From an uncultured Clostridia bacterium (GTDB lineage Bacteria > Bacillota > Clostridia > UBA1212), in contig CAMZBI010000006.1 in assembly GCA_947304585.1 (NCBI GenBank), positions 18,393 to 82,392 on the forward strand: 64,000 nt of DNA, read 5' to 3'. This document shows, one piece after another, positions 10,778-23,949 of this stretch. Each line of letters opens with the position of its first letter. Within the stretch, counting starts at the first letter, position 1. The translations under genes were made by a program, and so were the position numbers. The notes under the pieces were generated by a model. That model was given only the letters and a program-made list of their open reading frames with translations. It was not told where the DNA came from and ran no database searches.

Positions 10778-12257
10778 ATATAAAATCCTCCGCAGTTTCC
10801 TGCATCTTTTCGGGTTCAACGGTTTTTTTGAATCTTATCTCCCGGCTGAAAAGCTCGCGAAGAGGAGAGGGCACCGGAGCCCCTGTTTTATCGGAAAGAA
10901 TATGGGAGATCCTGTCCTCGTCCATATCTTCCGTTATCTCGCCGCCGAAAATGCTGACGGCAACGGATCTGTTAAACTTAAACGGGCTTGCCGTTGATAC
11001 GCAGACACAGTGCCTTGATCTGTCCGAAACCTTTTCGCAGACGCCAATGCCCACGGCCGTGTGGGGGTCCGCAAGGTAACCGTATTTCCGGTACATTTCG
11101 CCAATGGTCTCCGCCACTTCATCCTGCCCGGAACTGCCGGACAGAAAATCCTCCTTGATCTTGGCAAGGGCTTCCCGGGGAATCTCATACTTCCCGCAAG
11201 AGGAAAGCTTTCCCATGAGATCGCTTACCGCGGAGGAGTCTTTGTCGAGGGCGTCGTAAATGAGCCTTTCAAGATTTGATGACACGAGTATGTCCATGGC
11301 GGGGGAGGTGGTCATCACAAACTCCCGGTTTTTGTCGTAAACGCCCGTGGCAAGGAAATCCGCCACCACGTTGTTCTCGTTGCAGGCGCAGATGATCTTT
11401 TCAACCGGAAGGCCGGCCTTCTTTGCATAGTAACATGCCAGTATGTCGCCGAAATTGCCGGTGGGAACGCAAAAATCGATCTTTTCGCCAAAAGAAATAC
11501 TGCCTTCGGAGACCAAAACCGAATAGCTGTAGAAGTAATAGACGATCTGGGGGAGAAGGCGACCCCAGTTTATTGAATTGGCACTGGAGAGCATCTTTCC
11601 GTCCTTCTGAAGTTTTGCGGCAAAATCCCTGTCGGAGAAGATCTTCTTAACGCCGGTCTGGGCGTTGTCGAAATTCCCCTCGATGGCGACCACGTTCACG
11701 TTGTTTCCAAGCTGGGTTACCATCTGGAGCTTTTGAGTCTCGCTGACGCCTTCGGAGGGGTAGAAGACCATGATCTTTATGCCGGGCACGTCCCGGAATC
11801 CCTCGAGGGCCGCCTTGCCGGTGTCGCCGGAGGTTGCGGTGAGGATGGTTATCTCCTTTGACTCGCCGCATTTTTCCACTGCTTTCGTCATGAAGAGGGG
11901 AAGAATCTGTAGCGCCATGTCCTTGAACGCACAGGTGGGACCATGCCAAAGCTCAAGAACAGAAAAGCCGTCGTCAAGCGTTCGGAGTCTGCAGGGCCCC
12001 TCGGGAAATTTTTCAGCCGAGTAGGCCTTGACCACGCAGTCTCTTATCTCATTGGCGTCAAAATCCGTGGCATAACGGGAGATGACGAGGGCTGCGATGT
12101 CCTCGTAGTCCGCTCCGCACATCCCTTTTATCTCTTTAGGTGTGAAGAAGACTTCTTCTTCCGGCACGAAAAGACCGCCGTCGGAGGCAAGTCCCTTGAT
12201 GACCGCTTTCGAAAATGAAGTGCCTTTATCGCCGCCTCTGGTGCTGGCGTAAGTCAT
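10767..12257 (-). CDS. thrC: Threonine synthase
   Basis: MTYASTRGGDKGTSFSKAVIKGLASDGGLFVPE; LWHGPTCAFKDMALQILP; TSGDTGKAALEGF. Confidence 0.96.
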   Translation of the reverse strand: MTYASTRGGDKGTSFSKAVIKGLASDGGLFVPEEEVFFTPKEIKGMCGADYEDIAALVISRYATDFDANEIRDCVVKAYSAEKFPEGPCRLRTLDDGFSVLELWHGPTCAFKDMALQILPLFMTKAVEKCGESKEITILTATSGDTGKAALEGFRDVPGIKIMVFYPSEGVSETQKLQMVTQLGNNVNVVAIEGNFDNAQTGVKKIFSDRDFAAKLQKDGKMLSSANSINWGRLLPQIVYYFYSYSVLVSEGSISFGEKIDFCVPTGNFGDILACYYAKKAGLPVEKIICACNENNVVADFLATGVYDKNREFVMTTSPAMDILVSSNLERLIYDALDKDSSAVSDLMGKLSSCGKYEIPREALAKIKEDFLSGSSGQDEVAETIGEMYRKYGYLADPHTAVGIGVCEKVSDRSRHCVCVSTASPFKFNRSVAVSIFGGEITEDMDEDRISHILSDKTGAPVPSPLRELFSREIRFKKTVEPEKMQETAEDFIYDR

Positions 12258-12471
12258 ACTGTTACCTCCGTTCTCTTTCGGGGAGTAAACGACCGACCGC
12301 AGACTGAAGCGGTCGGAAAGATCGTTTTCAAGCCGGATAAATCAGTGCATGGCGGAAGGCCGCAGTGCCTGAAAACGGCGTCGGTAAATGGATATTATAA
12401 AATCGGTTCCGGACCCTGTCAAGGAAAAAAATAAAAAATTTTAAGAAATATAAAAAAATTAAAAATAACTG

Positions 12472-12500
12472 TTGACATCTTGATAATTATTTAGTAAACT
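12472..12500 (+). promoter_or_regulatory. Sigma-A-type promoter of rpoBC
   Basis: TTGACA (12472-12477), 17-nt spacer, TAAACT (12495-12500). Confidence 0.7.
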
Positions 12501-12660
12501 TTTACATTGCAGTGTTTTCATTATGGGATACTGTCGCATTCAAAGATATACTACCACATACGGGCCTGTATGTCTACCGAAATTTCATGAAAATCCGCCA
12601 CCGGCGGGTAAAAATAAATTTAATATTTCATTTTCGTTGAGAAAAGCTTTGAGGTGATTA

Positions 12661-16455
<3,795 letters not shown>

Positions 16456-16472
16456 TGGAGGGAGGAAATAAG

Positions 16473-19400
16473 ATGGCTGCAGATATCAGTTTAGATTTAG
16501 GTAACGTCGGTTCCTTTCAGGTTGGCCTTGCGTCCCCCGATGAGATCAGAAGTTGGGCACGCGGCGAGGTCACAAAGCCCGAAACAATAAACTATAAAAC
16601 TCATAAACCCGAGCCGGACGGTCTTTTCTGTGAAAGGATCTTCGGGCCCAAAAAAGACAACGAGTGCAAATGCGGAAAGTATAAGAAGGGCAAGCACATT
16701 GGCCAGATATGCAGCACCTGCGGCGTTGAAGTTACAACTTCAAAAGTCAGAAGGATCCGCATGGGGTACATCGCACTGGAGACTCCTATTGCCCATTTCT
16801 GGTACTACAAGGGAATCCCCAGCCGCATGAGCACAGTTCTCGCCATTCCCCAGAAGGAACTGGAGAAGATCCTTTCCTATGCCCTTTACATCGTCACAGA
16901 GGACCAGACTCTGAACGTGAAGGACGAGTTCGGACAGCCCATCGTGCTCAAAAAGTACGACACTATAAAGACCGAGGACTATGCGGAACTTTACCGCAGA
17001 AACGGAAATCAGAAGATCAAGGTCGGCATGGGCGGCGAAACTATCCGCAACATGCTCAAGGAACTGAACCTTGACGAGATCTCCGCAGATCTCAGAAAGA
17101 AGATCGGCGAACTCAGCAAGGACAACGGCCAGGGCATCACCACTACAGCTCAGCAGGACATACTGAGACTTTCAAAGCGTCTTGACACCATCGAGATGTT
17201 CAGAAAGTCCAAGACTTCTCCCGCCAATATGATGCTGGAAGTGCTCCCCGTCATTCCTCCGGATCTCCGTCCGCTGCTCCAGCTGGAAGGCGGCCGTTTC
17301 GGAACCTCCGACCTCACGGAATTCTACCGCAAGATCATCTACAGGAACAACACGCTGAAGAAACAGAAGCAGTGCGGCGCACCGGCTATCATCATCAACC
17401 AGCAGAAGAGAATGCTCCAGACCGCTGTTGATGCATTGTTCGAGAACAGCAAGAGGGCGAAGCCCTTCACCGGCAGCGGAAACAGAGCTCTTAAATCCCT
17501 CTCCGACATGCTCAGAGGAAAACAGGGCCGCTTCCGTCAGAACCTTCTCGGAAAGCGCGTTGACTACTCCGGCAGAAGCGTTATCGTTGTTGGACCTGAA
17601 CTTAAGATCCATCAGTGCGGCGTGCCGAAGGACATGGCTCTTGAACTCTTCAAGCCCTTCGTTATCCGTAAACTTGTCAAGGATTACGGCGGCACCGTTC
17701 CCGGAAACGCCCAGTCTTTCACCATCAACACAGCCGAAAAGCTGGTTGAAAAGGGCGAAGACCCCAGAGTCTGGAAGGCTCTTAATGAAGTCATTAAGGG
17801 ACACCCTGTTCTTCTGAACCGTGCTCCAACCCTTCACCGTCTCGGCATCCAGGCATTTGAGCCTGTACTCGTGGAAGGAAAAGCTCTTAAGCTCCATCCC
17901 CTCGTGTGTACCGCTTTCAACGCAGACTTCGACGGAGACCAGATGGCTATACATATTCCGCTGTCTGTCGAGGCTCAGACCGAGGCCCGGTTCCTTATGC
18001 TTTCCATCAACAACCTGTTGGCGCCGAAGGACGGCAAACCTATCACCGTTCCTACCCAGGACATGGTTCTCGGAAGCTACTACCTCACCTTTACAACGGA
18101 TGAGGGCTACAAGAACGCTCCTGTGTTCAGAGATGAGGACGAGGCGAGAAAAGCCTACGATCTCGGAATCATCAAACTCCATACGCCGATCATCGTCCGC
18201 AGAGAAGCAGTCTGGAACGGCCAGAAGGTCACCGGAAGAATCGAGACAACTATCGGCCGTCTGATCTTCAACCAGGCCATTCCCCAGGACATCGGCATGG
18301 TGGACAGGTCAAAATACGAAAACATATTCAAGCTTGAAGTTGATGAACTTGTCAAGAAGGGCACTCTTACGACCATTATTGACAAATGCATCAAGACCCA
18401 CGGCTTGACACAATCTGCGGAAGTGATCGACAAGATCAAAGCCCAGGGCTACCAGTTCTCCACAAGAGGTGCGCTTACCGTCTCCGTTGCCGACATCAGT
18501 GTTCCCGGAATCAAGGAAGAGATGATCAAGAAGGCAGAGGAGAAGGTTGAAAGACTCCGCCAGTTCTACGAGGACGGCGAATTCGACGAGGAAGAGCGTT
18601 ACAAGAGGACCATCGAGATCTGGAACACCACCACAGATGACCTGACCAAGGAACTCCAGAAGAACATGAGCCGTACAAACCCGATCTACATGATGAGTGA
18701 CTCGGGCGCGAGAGGAACCATGAACCAGATCAAGCAGCTTGCGGGTATGAGAGGTCTTATGTCCGATACCTCGGGCCGTACCATCGAGATCCCGATCAAG
18801 GCTAACTTCCGTGAAGGTCTGGACGTAATCGAGTTCTTCATCTCCAGCCACGGAACCAGAAAGACTCTGTCCGACACGGCTCTTCGAACGGCTGACTCCG
18901 GATACCTCACCAGGCGTCTCGTTTACGCATCCCAGGACGTTGTTATCAGAGAGTACGACTGCGGCACCCACAAGGGCATCGAGTTCAGCGATGTCTGCGA
19001 AGCGGGCCGGAAGGTGGTTGTTCCTCTTGCCGACCGTATCAGAGGAAGATACGTGTCCGACGACATATTTGATCCGAAGACCGGCGAACTCATCGTATCG
19101 AGAGACATGCTCATCGACGACGCCATCATCGCCAAACTCTCCGCTGCAGGCATTGACAAGGTCAAGATCAGGTCGGTCATCGAGTGCGAGTGCGGCTACG
19201 GAGTATGCGCAAAGTGCTACGGTTCCAACCTTGCCACGAACAATATCTGCAACCTTGGCGAAGTTGTCGGTATCATTGCGGCCCAGTCCATCGGCGAGCC
19301 CGGTACCCAGCTGACCATGAGAACCTTCCACACCGGCGGTATCGCTACAGCCGACAACATTACCCAGGGTCTCCCGAGAGTCGAGGAGCTCTTTGAGGCG

Positions 19401-20525
19401 AGAAAGCCGAAACAGGTTGCAACTATCTCCGAACTTGACGGAACTCTCACAGTGACCCATACCGGGAATAAGGGTGAGGTTGAAATCGTTGTCACCTCCG
19501 ACAGCGGCGAAAAGTGGACCCACAAATGCCTCGAGAGCATGCTGGAGAGAGTCAAGAACCCGGACGGCACTGTCAAACAGCCTTTCGAGCCTATCGGCAC
19601 CGGCATGAGAGTGAAGAAGGGCGAAAGCATCACCCAGGGTTCCAAGGATCCCCACGACGTTATGCGCGTGATGCGTGAAGGCGACGACATCTCGGCAGTT
19701 GAGAACTACATAATCGAAGAGGTGCAGAAGGTCTACAACAGCCAGGGCGTTAAGATCAATGACCGCCACCTGGAGATCATTGTCCGCCAGATGCTCCGCA
19801 AGGTAAGGATCACCGATGCAGGAGACACGGATCTCATTGCCGGCAACACCGTTGACAATGCCACATTCATCAAAGAAAAGGCAAAAGCCGAGGCAGAGGG
19901 CAAGAATCCTCCGAAGGCCGAAAGACTGCTCCTTGGCATCACCAAGGCCGTTATCGCCTCCGATTCCTTCCTCTCCGCCGCTTCCTTCCAGGAAACTACA
20001 AAGGTTCTCACGGAAGCTGCCATCAAGGGCAAGATCGATCCTCTCCGCGGCCTCAAAGAGAACGTGCTCATCGGAAAACTTATCCCCGCCGGAACCGGTA
20101 TGGCCATGTACAACGACATCACGGTCACCGGAGACGTGCCGGAGTGCGTCACCGAGATCCGCAATGCTCAGAAACTCATTGACGAGCAGAACGAGGAAAG
20201 ACGTCAGGACGAGCAGAGATCGCCGAAAAAATCCGATAAAGGCATGCCCAGAAACGACAGAGACGACACGGAACAGCCTGAGATCGACGAAGACGGTGAG
20301 CAAATGCTTGGCGGCGGCTACGCCAACGACTTTGACGACGAGGTTCTGGCAAGCGAAGGCTTCAGCATCACTGATGCCGAAGGAAACTACGTCGATGACG
20401 AGACCCTTCTGGGCGGCGACGAAGACACCATGGGCGACGACCTTGACAATGCGGACATCTACGGCGACATCACCGACGATGGAACCGATGACGACGAGAG
20501 CCCCTACGGCGACGACGAGGACTGA
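16473..20525 (+). CDS. rpoC: DNA-directed RNA polymerase subunit beta' with long acidic C-terminal tail
   Basis: NADFDGDQMAIH active site; RFRQNLLGKRVDYSGRSVIVVGP; start at ATG 16473 after GGAGGAA. Confidence 0.98.
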   Translation: MAADISLDLGNVGSFQVGLASPDEIRSWARGEVTKPETINYKTHKPEPDGLFCERIFGPKKDNECKCGKYKKGKHIGQICSTCGVEVTTSKVRRIRMGYIALETPIAHFWYYKGIPSRMSTVLAIPQKELEKILSYALYIVTEDQTLNVKDEFGQPIVLKKYDTIKTEDYAELYRRNGNQKIKVGMGGETIRNMLKELNLDEISADLRKKIGELSKDNGQGITTTAQQDILRLSKRLDTIEMFRKSKTSPANMMLEVLPVIPPDLRPLLQLEGGRFGTSDLTEFYRKIIYRNNTLKKQKQCGAPAIIINQQKRMLQTAVDALFENSKRAKPFTGSGNRALKSLSDMLRGKQGRFRQNLLGKRVDYSGRSVIVVGPELKIHQCGVPKDMALELFKPFVIRKLVKDYGGTVPGNAQSFTINTAEKLVEKGEDPRVWKALNEVIKGHPVLLNRAPTLHRLGIQAFEPVLVEGKALKLHPLVCTAFNADFDGDQMAIHIPLSVEAQTEARFLMLSINNLLAPKDGKPITVPTQDMVLGSYYLTFTTDEGYKNAPVFRDEDEARKAYDLGIIKLHTPIIVRREAVWNGQKVTGRIETTIGRLIFNQAIPQDIGMVDRSKYENIFKLEVDELVKKGTLTTIIDKCIKTHGLTQSAEVIDKIKAQGYQFSTRGALTVSVADISVPGIKEEMIKKAEEKVERLRQFYEDGEFDEEERYKRTIEIWNTTTDDLTKELQKNMSRTNPIYMMSDSGARGTMNQIKQLAGMRGLMSDTSGRTIEIPIKANFREGLDVIEFFISSHGTRKTLSDTALRTADSGYLTRRLVYASQDVVIREYDCGTHKGIEFSDVCEAGRKVVVPLADRIRGRYVSDDIFDPKTGELIVSRDMLIDDAIIAKLSAAGIDKVKIRSVIECECGYGVCAKCYGSNLATNNICNLGEVVGIIAAQSIGEPGTQLTMRTFHTGGIATADNITQGLPRVEELFEARKPKQVATISELDGTLTVTHTGNKGEVEIVVTSDSGEKWTHKCLESMLERVKNPDGTVKQPFEPIGTGMRVKKGESITQGSKDPHDVMRVMREGDDISAVENYIIEEVQKVYNSQGVKINDRHLEIIVRQMLRKVRITDAGDTDLIAGNTVDNATFIKEKAKAEAEGKNPPKAERLLLGITKAVIASDSFLSAASFQETTKVLTEAAIKGKIDPLRGLKENVLIGKLIPAGTGMAMYNDITVTGDVPECVTEIRNAQKLIDEQNEERRQDEQRSPKKSDKGMPRNDRDDTEQPEIDEDGEQMLGGGYANDFDDEVLASEGFSITDAEGNYVDDETLLGGDEDTMGDDLDNADIYGDITDDGTDDDESPYGDDED

Positions 20526-20559
20526 CGGTCGGTTCCGCTAAATAACCAATAATATTTTT

Positions 20560-20598
20560 ACCGCACCCGCGCAGATTTTTGCAACGATGCGGTTTTTT
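20560..20598 (+). terminator. Probable terminator of rpoBC
   Basis: ACCGCA...TGCGGTTTTTT. Confidence 0.6.
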
Positions 20599-20663
20599 GC
20601 ATTTTCGACCTGCTTTTGCCTTTAATTTACAATCTTTGCGCCAATGCAGAAAGCCGGAAATGA

Positions 20664-20692
20664 TTGAAAAAAAGGGTGCGTCACTATATAAT
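20664..20692 (+). promoter_or_regulatory. Promoter of FRG-domain gene
   Basis: TTGAAA - 17 nt - TATAAT. Confidence 0.8.
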
Positions 20693-20730
20693 TAAGGCAT
20701 CAAGTTTTATTTCGGGAGGGTCCGTTGGTC

Positions 20731-21576
20731 ATGATAAAAGTCGTCCGGATCACAAAAGTTGAAGAATTGATGATGCTCATAGCCGATCAGAAATACAGGG
20801 AGGACATAGGAAGACACCGCAGCATGTACGTTTACAGAGGTGTGCCCGACGCGGATTACCGGATGACCACAAGTCTTTTCCGGAACTGCAAGCACCTTCA
20901 GAAGACTCTTGAGCCTGCCATCCTGAACAATTTCAAGAAATACGCGGTGATCGAAGACCCTTCGGTGGAACAGTCCGTCTGGATGCAGATGATCCTCGGC
21001 CAGCATTACGGATTGCCCACAAGGCTCCTCGACTGGTCTCATTCGGCCCTGGTGGCCCTTCATTTTGCGGCCACTGAGAGCGACATGGACAGGATGGAGG
21101 ACCACGACTGCGCGGTTTGGCGTATTGACATGACAGAGATCCATTCTCTTCTTCCGGACAGGTATAAAAAGGCCCTCAACGAATCCACCACAAGTATTTT
21201 CTCGGTAAAAACCCTGAGCAGCGTCACGGACAGCCTTGAACAGTACGATATGGACATGCGGAGCGACGCCATGGTGGTCATCGAGCCGCCCTCCATCGAG
21301 CAGAGGATAGTGAACCAGTATTCATTCCTTTCAATAGTGCCAATGGGCATCTCGGACGTGGAGAGCTTCCTGGACGAAAAGACAAACAATACGGTAAAGT
21401 ACGTTATTGAAGGAAAGCTCCGCTGGCGTCTGAGGGACATGCTGGACCAGCTGAACATAAGCGAGAGGATAGTGTATCCGGGCCTTGAGGGGCTTTCAAG
21501 CTGGATCGCGAGACACTATTTTGTGCGGAGCGGCGCGGAGCAGAGCTCCGCGAGTGATGCGCCTGCGGCGCAGTGA
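20731..21576 (+). CDS. FRG-domain protein
   Basis: MYVYRGVPDADYRMTTSLFR ... QHYGLPTRLLDWSHSALVALHFA is the FRG-domain hallmark. Confidence 0.85.
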   Translation: MIKVVRITKVEELMMLIADQKYREDIGRHRSMYVYRGVPDADYRMTTSLFRNCKHLQKTLEPAILNNFKKYAVIEDPSVEQSVWMQMILGQHYGLPTRLLDWSHSALVALHFAATESDMDRMEDHDCAVWRIDMTEIHSLLPDRYKKALNESTTSIFSVKTLSSVTDSLEQYDMDMRSDAMVVIEPPSIEQRIVNQYSFLSIVPMGISDVESFLDEKTNNTVKYVIEGKLRWRLRDMLDQLNISERIVYPGLEGLSSWIARHYFVRSGAEQSSASDAPAAQ

Positions 21577-21920
21577 GCGCGACTCCGGCGCGAGTGATGC
21601 AGCGCATGCGCTGCAGTGAACAGTTGACAGTTAACAGTTGAGGTGCGGCTTCGCCGCGATTGCTGAATAGCGCGCCTCCGGCGCGAGTGATGCAGCGCAA
21701 GCGCTGCAGTTGGCGCAGCTACGCTGCGAGTGATGCGGAGCAAAGCTCCGCAGTTAATAGTGGTCAGTTAACAGTTGAGGTGCGGCTTCGCCGCAATTGC
21801 TGAATAGCGCGCCTTCGGCGCGAGTGATGCAGCGCTTTCGCTGCAGTGAACATTTGACAGTGAACAGTTGAGGTGCGGCTTCGCCGCGATTGCTGAATAG
21901 CGCGCCTCCGGCGCGAGTAA
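21540..21920. repeat. Array of modular GC-rich hairpins with about 2.8 copies of a roughly 90-bp composite unit
   Basis: Recurring '(GAACAG)TTGACAG..AACAGTTGAGGTGCGGCTTCGCCGCgATTGCTGAATAGCGCGCCTCCGGCGCGAGTGATGCAGCGCnnnnGCTGCAGT'. Confidence 0.9.
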
Positions 21921-21946
21921 GCGGTCATAATGATCGGGAGAAAAAT

Positions 21947-23035
21947 ATGAAAGTTGTTTTAAAGAACGTTACAAAGGTTTTTCCGGGGCGGCTGAAGAGA
22001 GACGACAAGGTCGTTGCCGTTGACAATTTTGATTTTGAAATACCGGACGGCAAGCTTGTGGCCCTGCTGGGCCCCTCGGGCTGCGGCAAGAGCACGCTTC
22101 TGAATCTGATCTGCGGCCTTGAAGAGCCCACGTCCGGCAGGATATTCTTTGACGATACGGACATCACTGATCTTCCGCCGGAGGCCAGGGGCGTTGGCAT
22201 GGTCTTTCAGAACTACGCCCTCTATCCCCATATGACGGTGCGGAAGAACATTCTGTTCCCCCTTGGCAATTTCAAAGGGAAAGACAAACTTACCAAGGAG
22301 CAGATGGAGGAGCGTGTCCTTGAGGCTGCCAGGATCGTGAGGATCGAGGAACTGATGGAGAGAAAGCCCTCCCAGATGTCCGGCGGTCAGCAGCAGAGAG
22401 TCGCAATTGCAAGAGCCCTTGTCAAACTTCCCGGACTGCTTCTCCTAGACGAGCCCCTCTCCAACCTTGACGCAAGGCTGAGGCTTGAGACCAGAGAAGA
22501 GATCAGACGCATCCAGAAGCGCACGGGCATTACGACTGTGTTTGTCACCCATGACCAGGAAGAGGCCATGAGTATTTCCGATATGATCATTGTGATGAAG
22601 CAAGGCGTTTTCCAGCAGATGGGGAAGCCTCAGGAGGTGTACGACGACCCGGTGAATCTGTTTGTCGCCAAGTTCCTGGGCACCCCCGCCATCAACGTCT
22701 TTGACGGCCGCATAGAAAACGGCAAGGTTTACATTGGCGAGGAGGCAGTTGCGGACGCAGCCGGGAAACCGGACGGTGAAGTTTACGTCACGATAAGACC
22801 GGAAGGCTTTGTCCCCGACGCCAACGGTCCTCTGACCTGCGGCTTCTCGGCTGTGGAAGTCATGGGACGGGACATCTCGGTAATTGCCACCCACGAGAAG
22901 GCCGAAGCGCCGGTGATACGGGCGATCGTTGACGCGGACAACAAGATCGACGAGACCAGCGAAACGGTGCGCTTCTCCATAAAGCCCCACAAGCTGTTTG
23001 TTTTTGACAAGGCTACCGAACTGAGGATCATCTGA
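21947..23035 (+). CDS. Sugar ABC transporter ATP-binding protein (MalK/UgpC/MsmX-like)
   Basis: GPSGCGKSTLLNLICGLEEP, LSGGQ variant MSGGQQQRVAIARALVKLPGLLLLDEPLSNLDARL; start at ATG 21947. Confidence 0.95.
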   Translation: MKVVLKNVTKVFPGRLKRDDKVVAVDNFDFEIPDGKLVALLGPSGCGKSTLLNLICGLEEPTSGRIFFDDTDITDLPPEARGVGMVFQNYALYPHMTVRKNILFPLGNFKGKDKLTKEQMEERVLEAARIVRIEELMERKPSQMSGGQQQRVAIARALVKLPGLLLLDEPLSNLDARLRLETREEIRRIQKRTGITTVFVTHDQEEAMSISDMIIVMKQGVFQQMGKPQEVYDDPVNLFVAKFLGTPAINVFDGRIENGKVYIGEEAVADAAGKPDGEVYVTIRPEGFVPDANGPLTCGFSAVEVMGRDISVIATHEKAEAPVIRAIVDADNKIDETSETVRFSIKPHKLFVFDKATELRII

Positions 23036-23037
23036 CC

Positions 23038-23949
23038 ATGAAAAGAAAAGATAATTTAAAAGCCTGGCTGTACCTGCTGCCGGCAATACTGTTTCTGGGG
23101 GTGTTCATGGTCTACCCTCTGGTGGACGTCGTCATCTACTCCCTTGAGGAGGGCTACAACTCGGCGTCCCAGACCATGAGCGGCGTTGGCATTTACAATT
23201 TCCAGTACGTCCTGAGGGACCCCTATTTCATCCAGGCGCTGAAAAATACTTTCATACTGGTGGCCATCACCGTGCCCGTGTCGACAGGTTTGGCGCTGCT
23301 CATATCCCTTGGCCTCTCCTCCATCAAATGGGTCAAGGATATGTACCAGACCATCTATTTTCTGCCCTATGTCACTAACACGTTGGCGGTGGGGCTTGTA
23401 TTCATGGTCCTTTTCGACAAGACCGAGTACACGGACGGCCTGGTGAACACGTTCATAAAGCTGTTCGGCGGGCAGGCGGTGGATTTCATTGACGGGCCCT
23501 ACTGGGCGAAGATGCTGGTGCTCTGTCTGTACACCGTCTGGATCGTGTTGCCGTTCAAGATCCTGATACTCACCAGCGCATTGGCGTCTGTGAACAAGAA
23601 CTACTACAACGCTGCAAGAGTTGACGGCACTCCGCCTTTCAGGATATTCACCCGCATCACTCTTCCCATGATATCGCCAATGCTTTTCTACCTCATAATC
23701 ACCGGGTTTATAGGGGCTTTCAAGGCTTACAGCGATTCAGTGGCCCTTTTCGGCACAGACCTCAACGCCGCGGGAATGAACACGATTGTGGGTTACGTTT
23801 ACGATATGATCTACGGCAACAGCGGAGGATATCCGTCCTATGCTTCGGCGGCGGCACTGATACTGTTCTCCATTGTCATAACCATAACTGTTATAAACCT
23901 TCTGGTGAGCAGGAAGCTCTCCATCAAAGGGGGTGACACGGTTGGCTGA
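23038..23949 (+). CDS. Sugar ABC transporter permease (MalF/UgpA-like)
   Basis: Six TM helices; ...NYYNAARVDGTPPFRIFTRITLPMISPMLFY (EAA-loop type). Confidence 0.92.
   Translation: MKRKDNLKAWLYLLPAILFLGVFMVYPLVDVVIYSLEEGYNSASQTMSGVGIYNFQYVLRDPYFIQALKNTFILVAITVPVSTGLALLISLGLSSIKWVKDMYQTIYFLPYVTNTLAVGLVFMVLFDKTEYTDGLVNTFIKLFGGQAVDFIDGPYWAKMLVLCLYTVWIVLPFKILILTSALASVNKNYYNAARVDGTPPFRIFTRITLPMISPMLFYLIITGFIGAFKAYSDSVALFGTDLNAAGMNTIVGYVYDMIYGNSGGYPSYASAAALILFSIVITITVINLLVSRKLSIKGGDTVG

Noticed and set aside
18309-20303. 664-aa minus-strand ORF inside rpoC
   Set aside because: Fully antisense to conserved rpoC; composition (V/D/G/H-rich) is that of a reverse-frame shadow ORF.
21404-21743. Minus-strand ORFs 21404..21700 and 21516..21743
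   Set aside because: Translate the hairpin repeats (MRCITRAG..., ALHHSRRRRA...); repeat-derived artefacts.
21540-21920. Possible CRISPR array
   Set aside because: No constant-length direct repeats with unique spacers and no cas genes; units are palindromic modules with variable loops.
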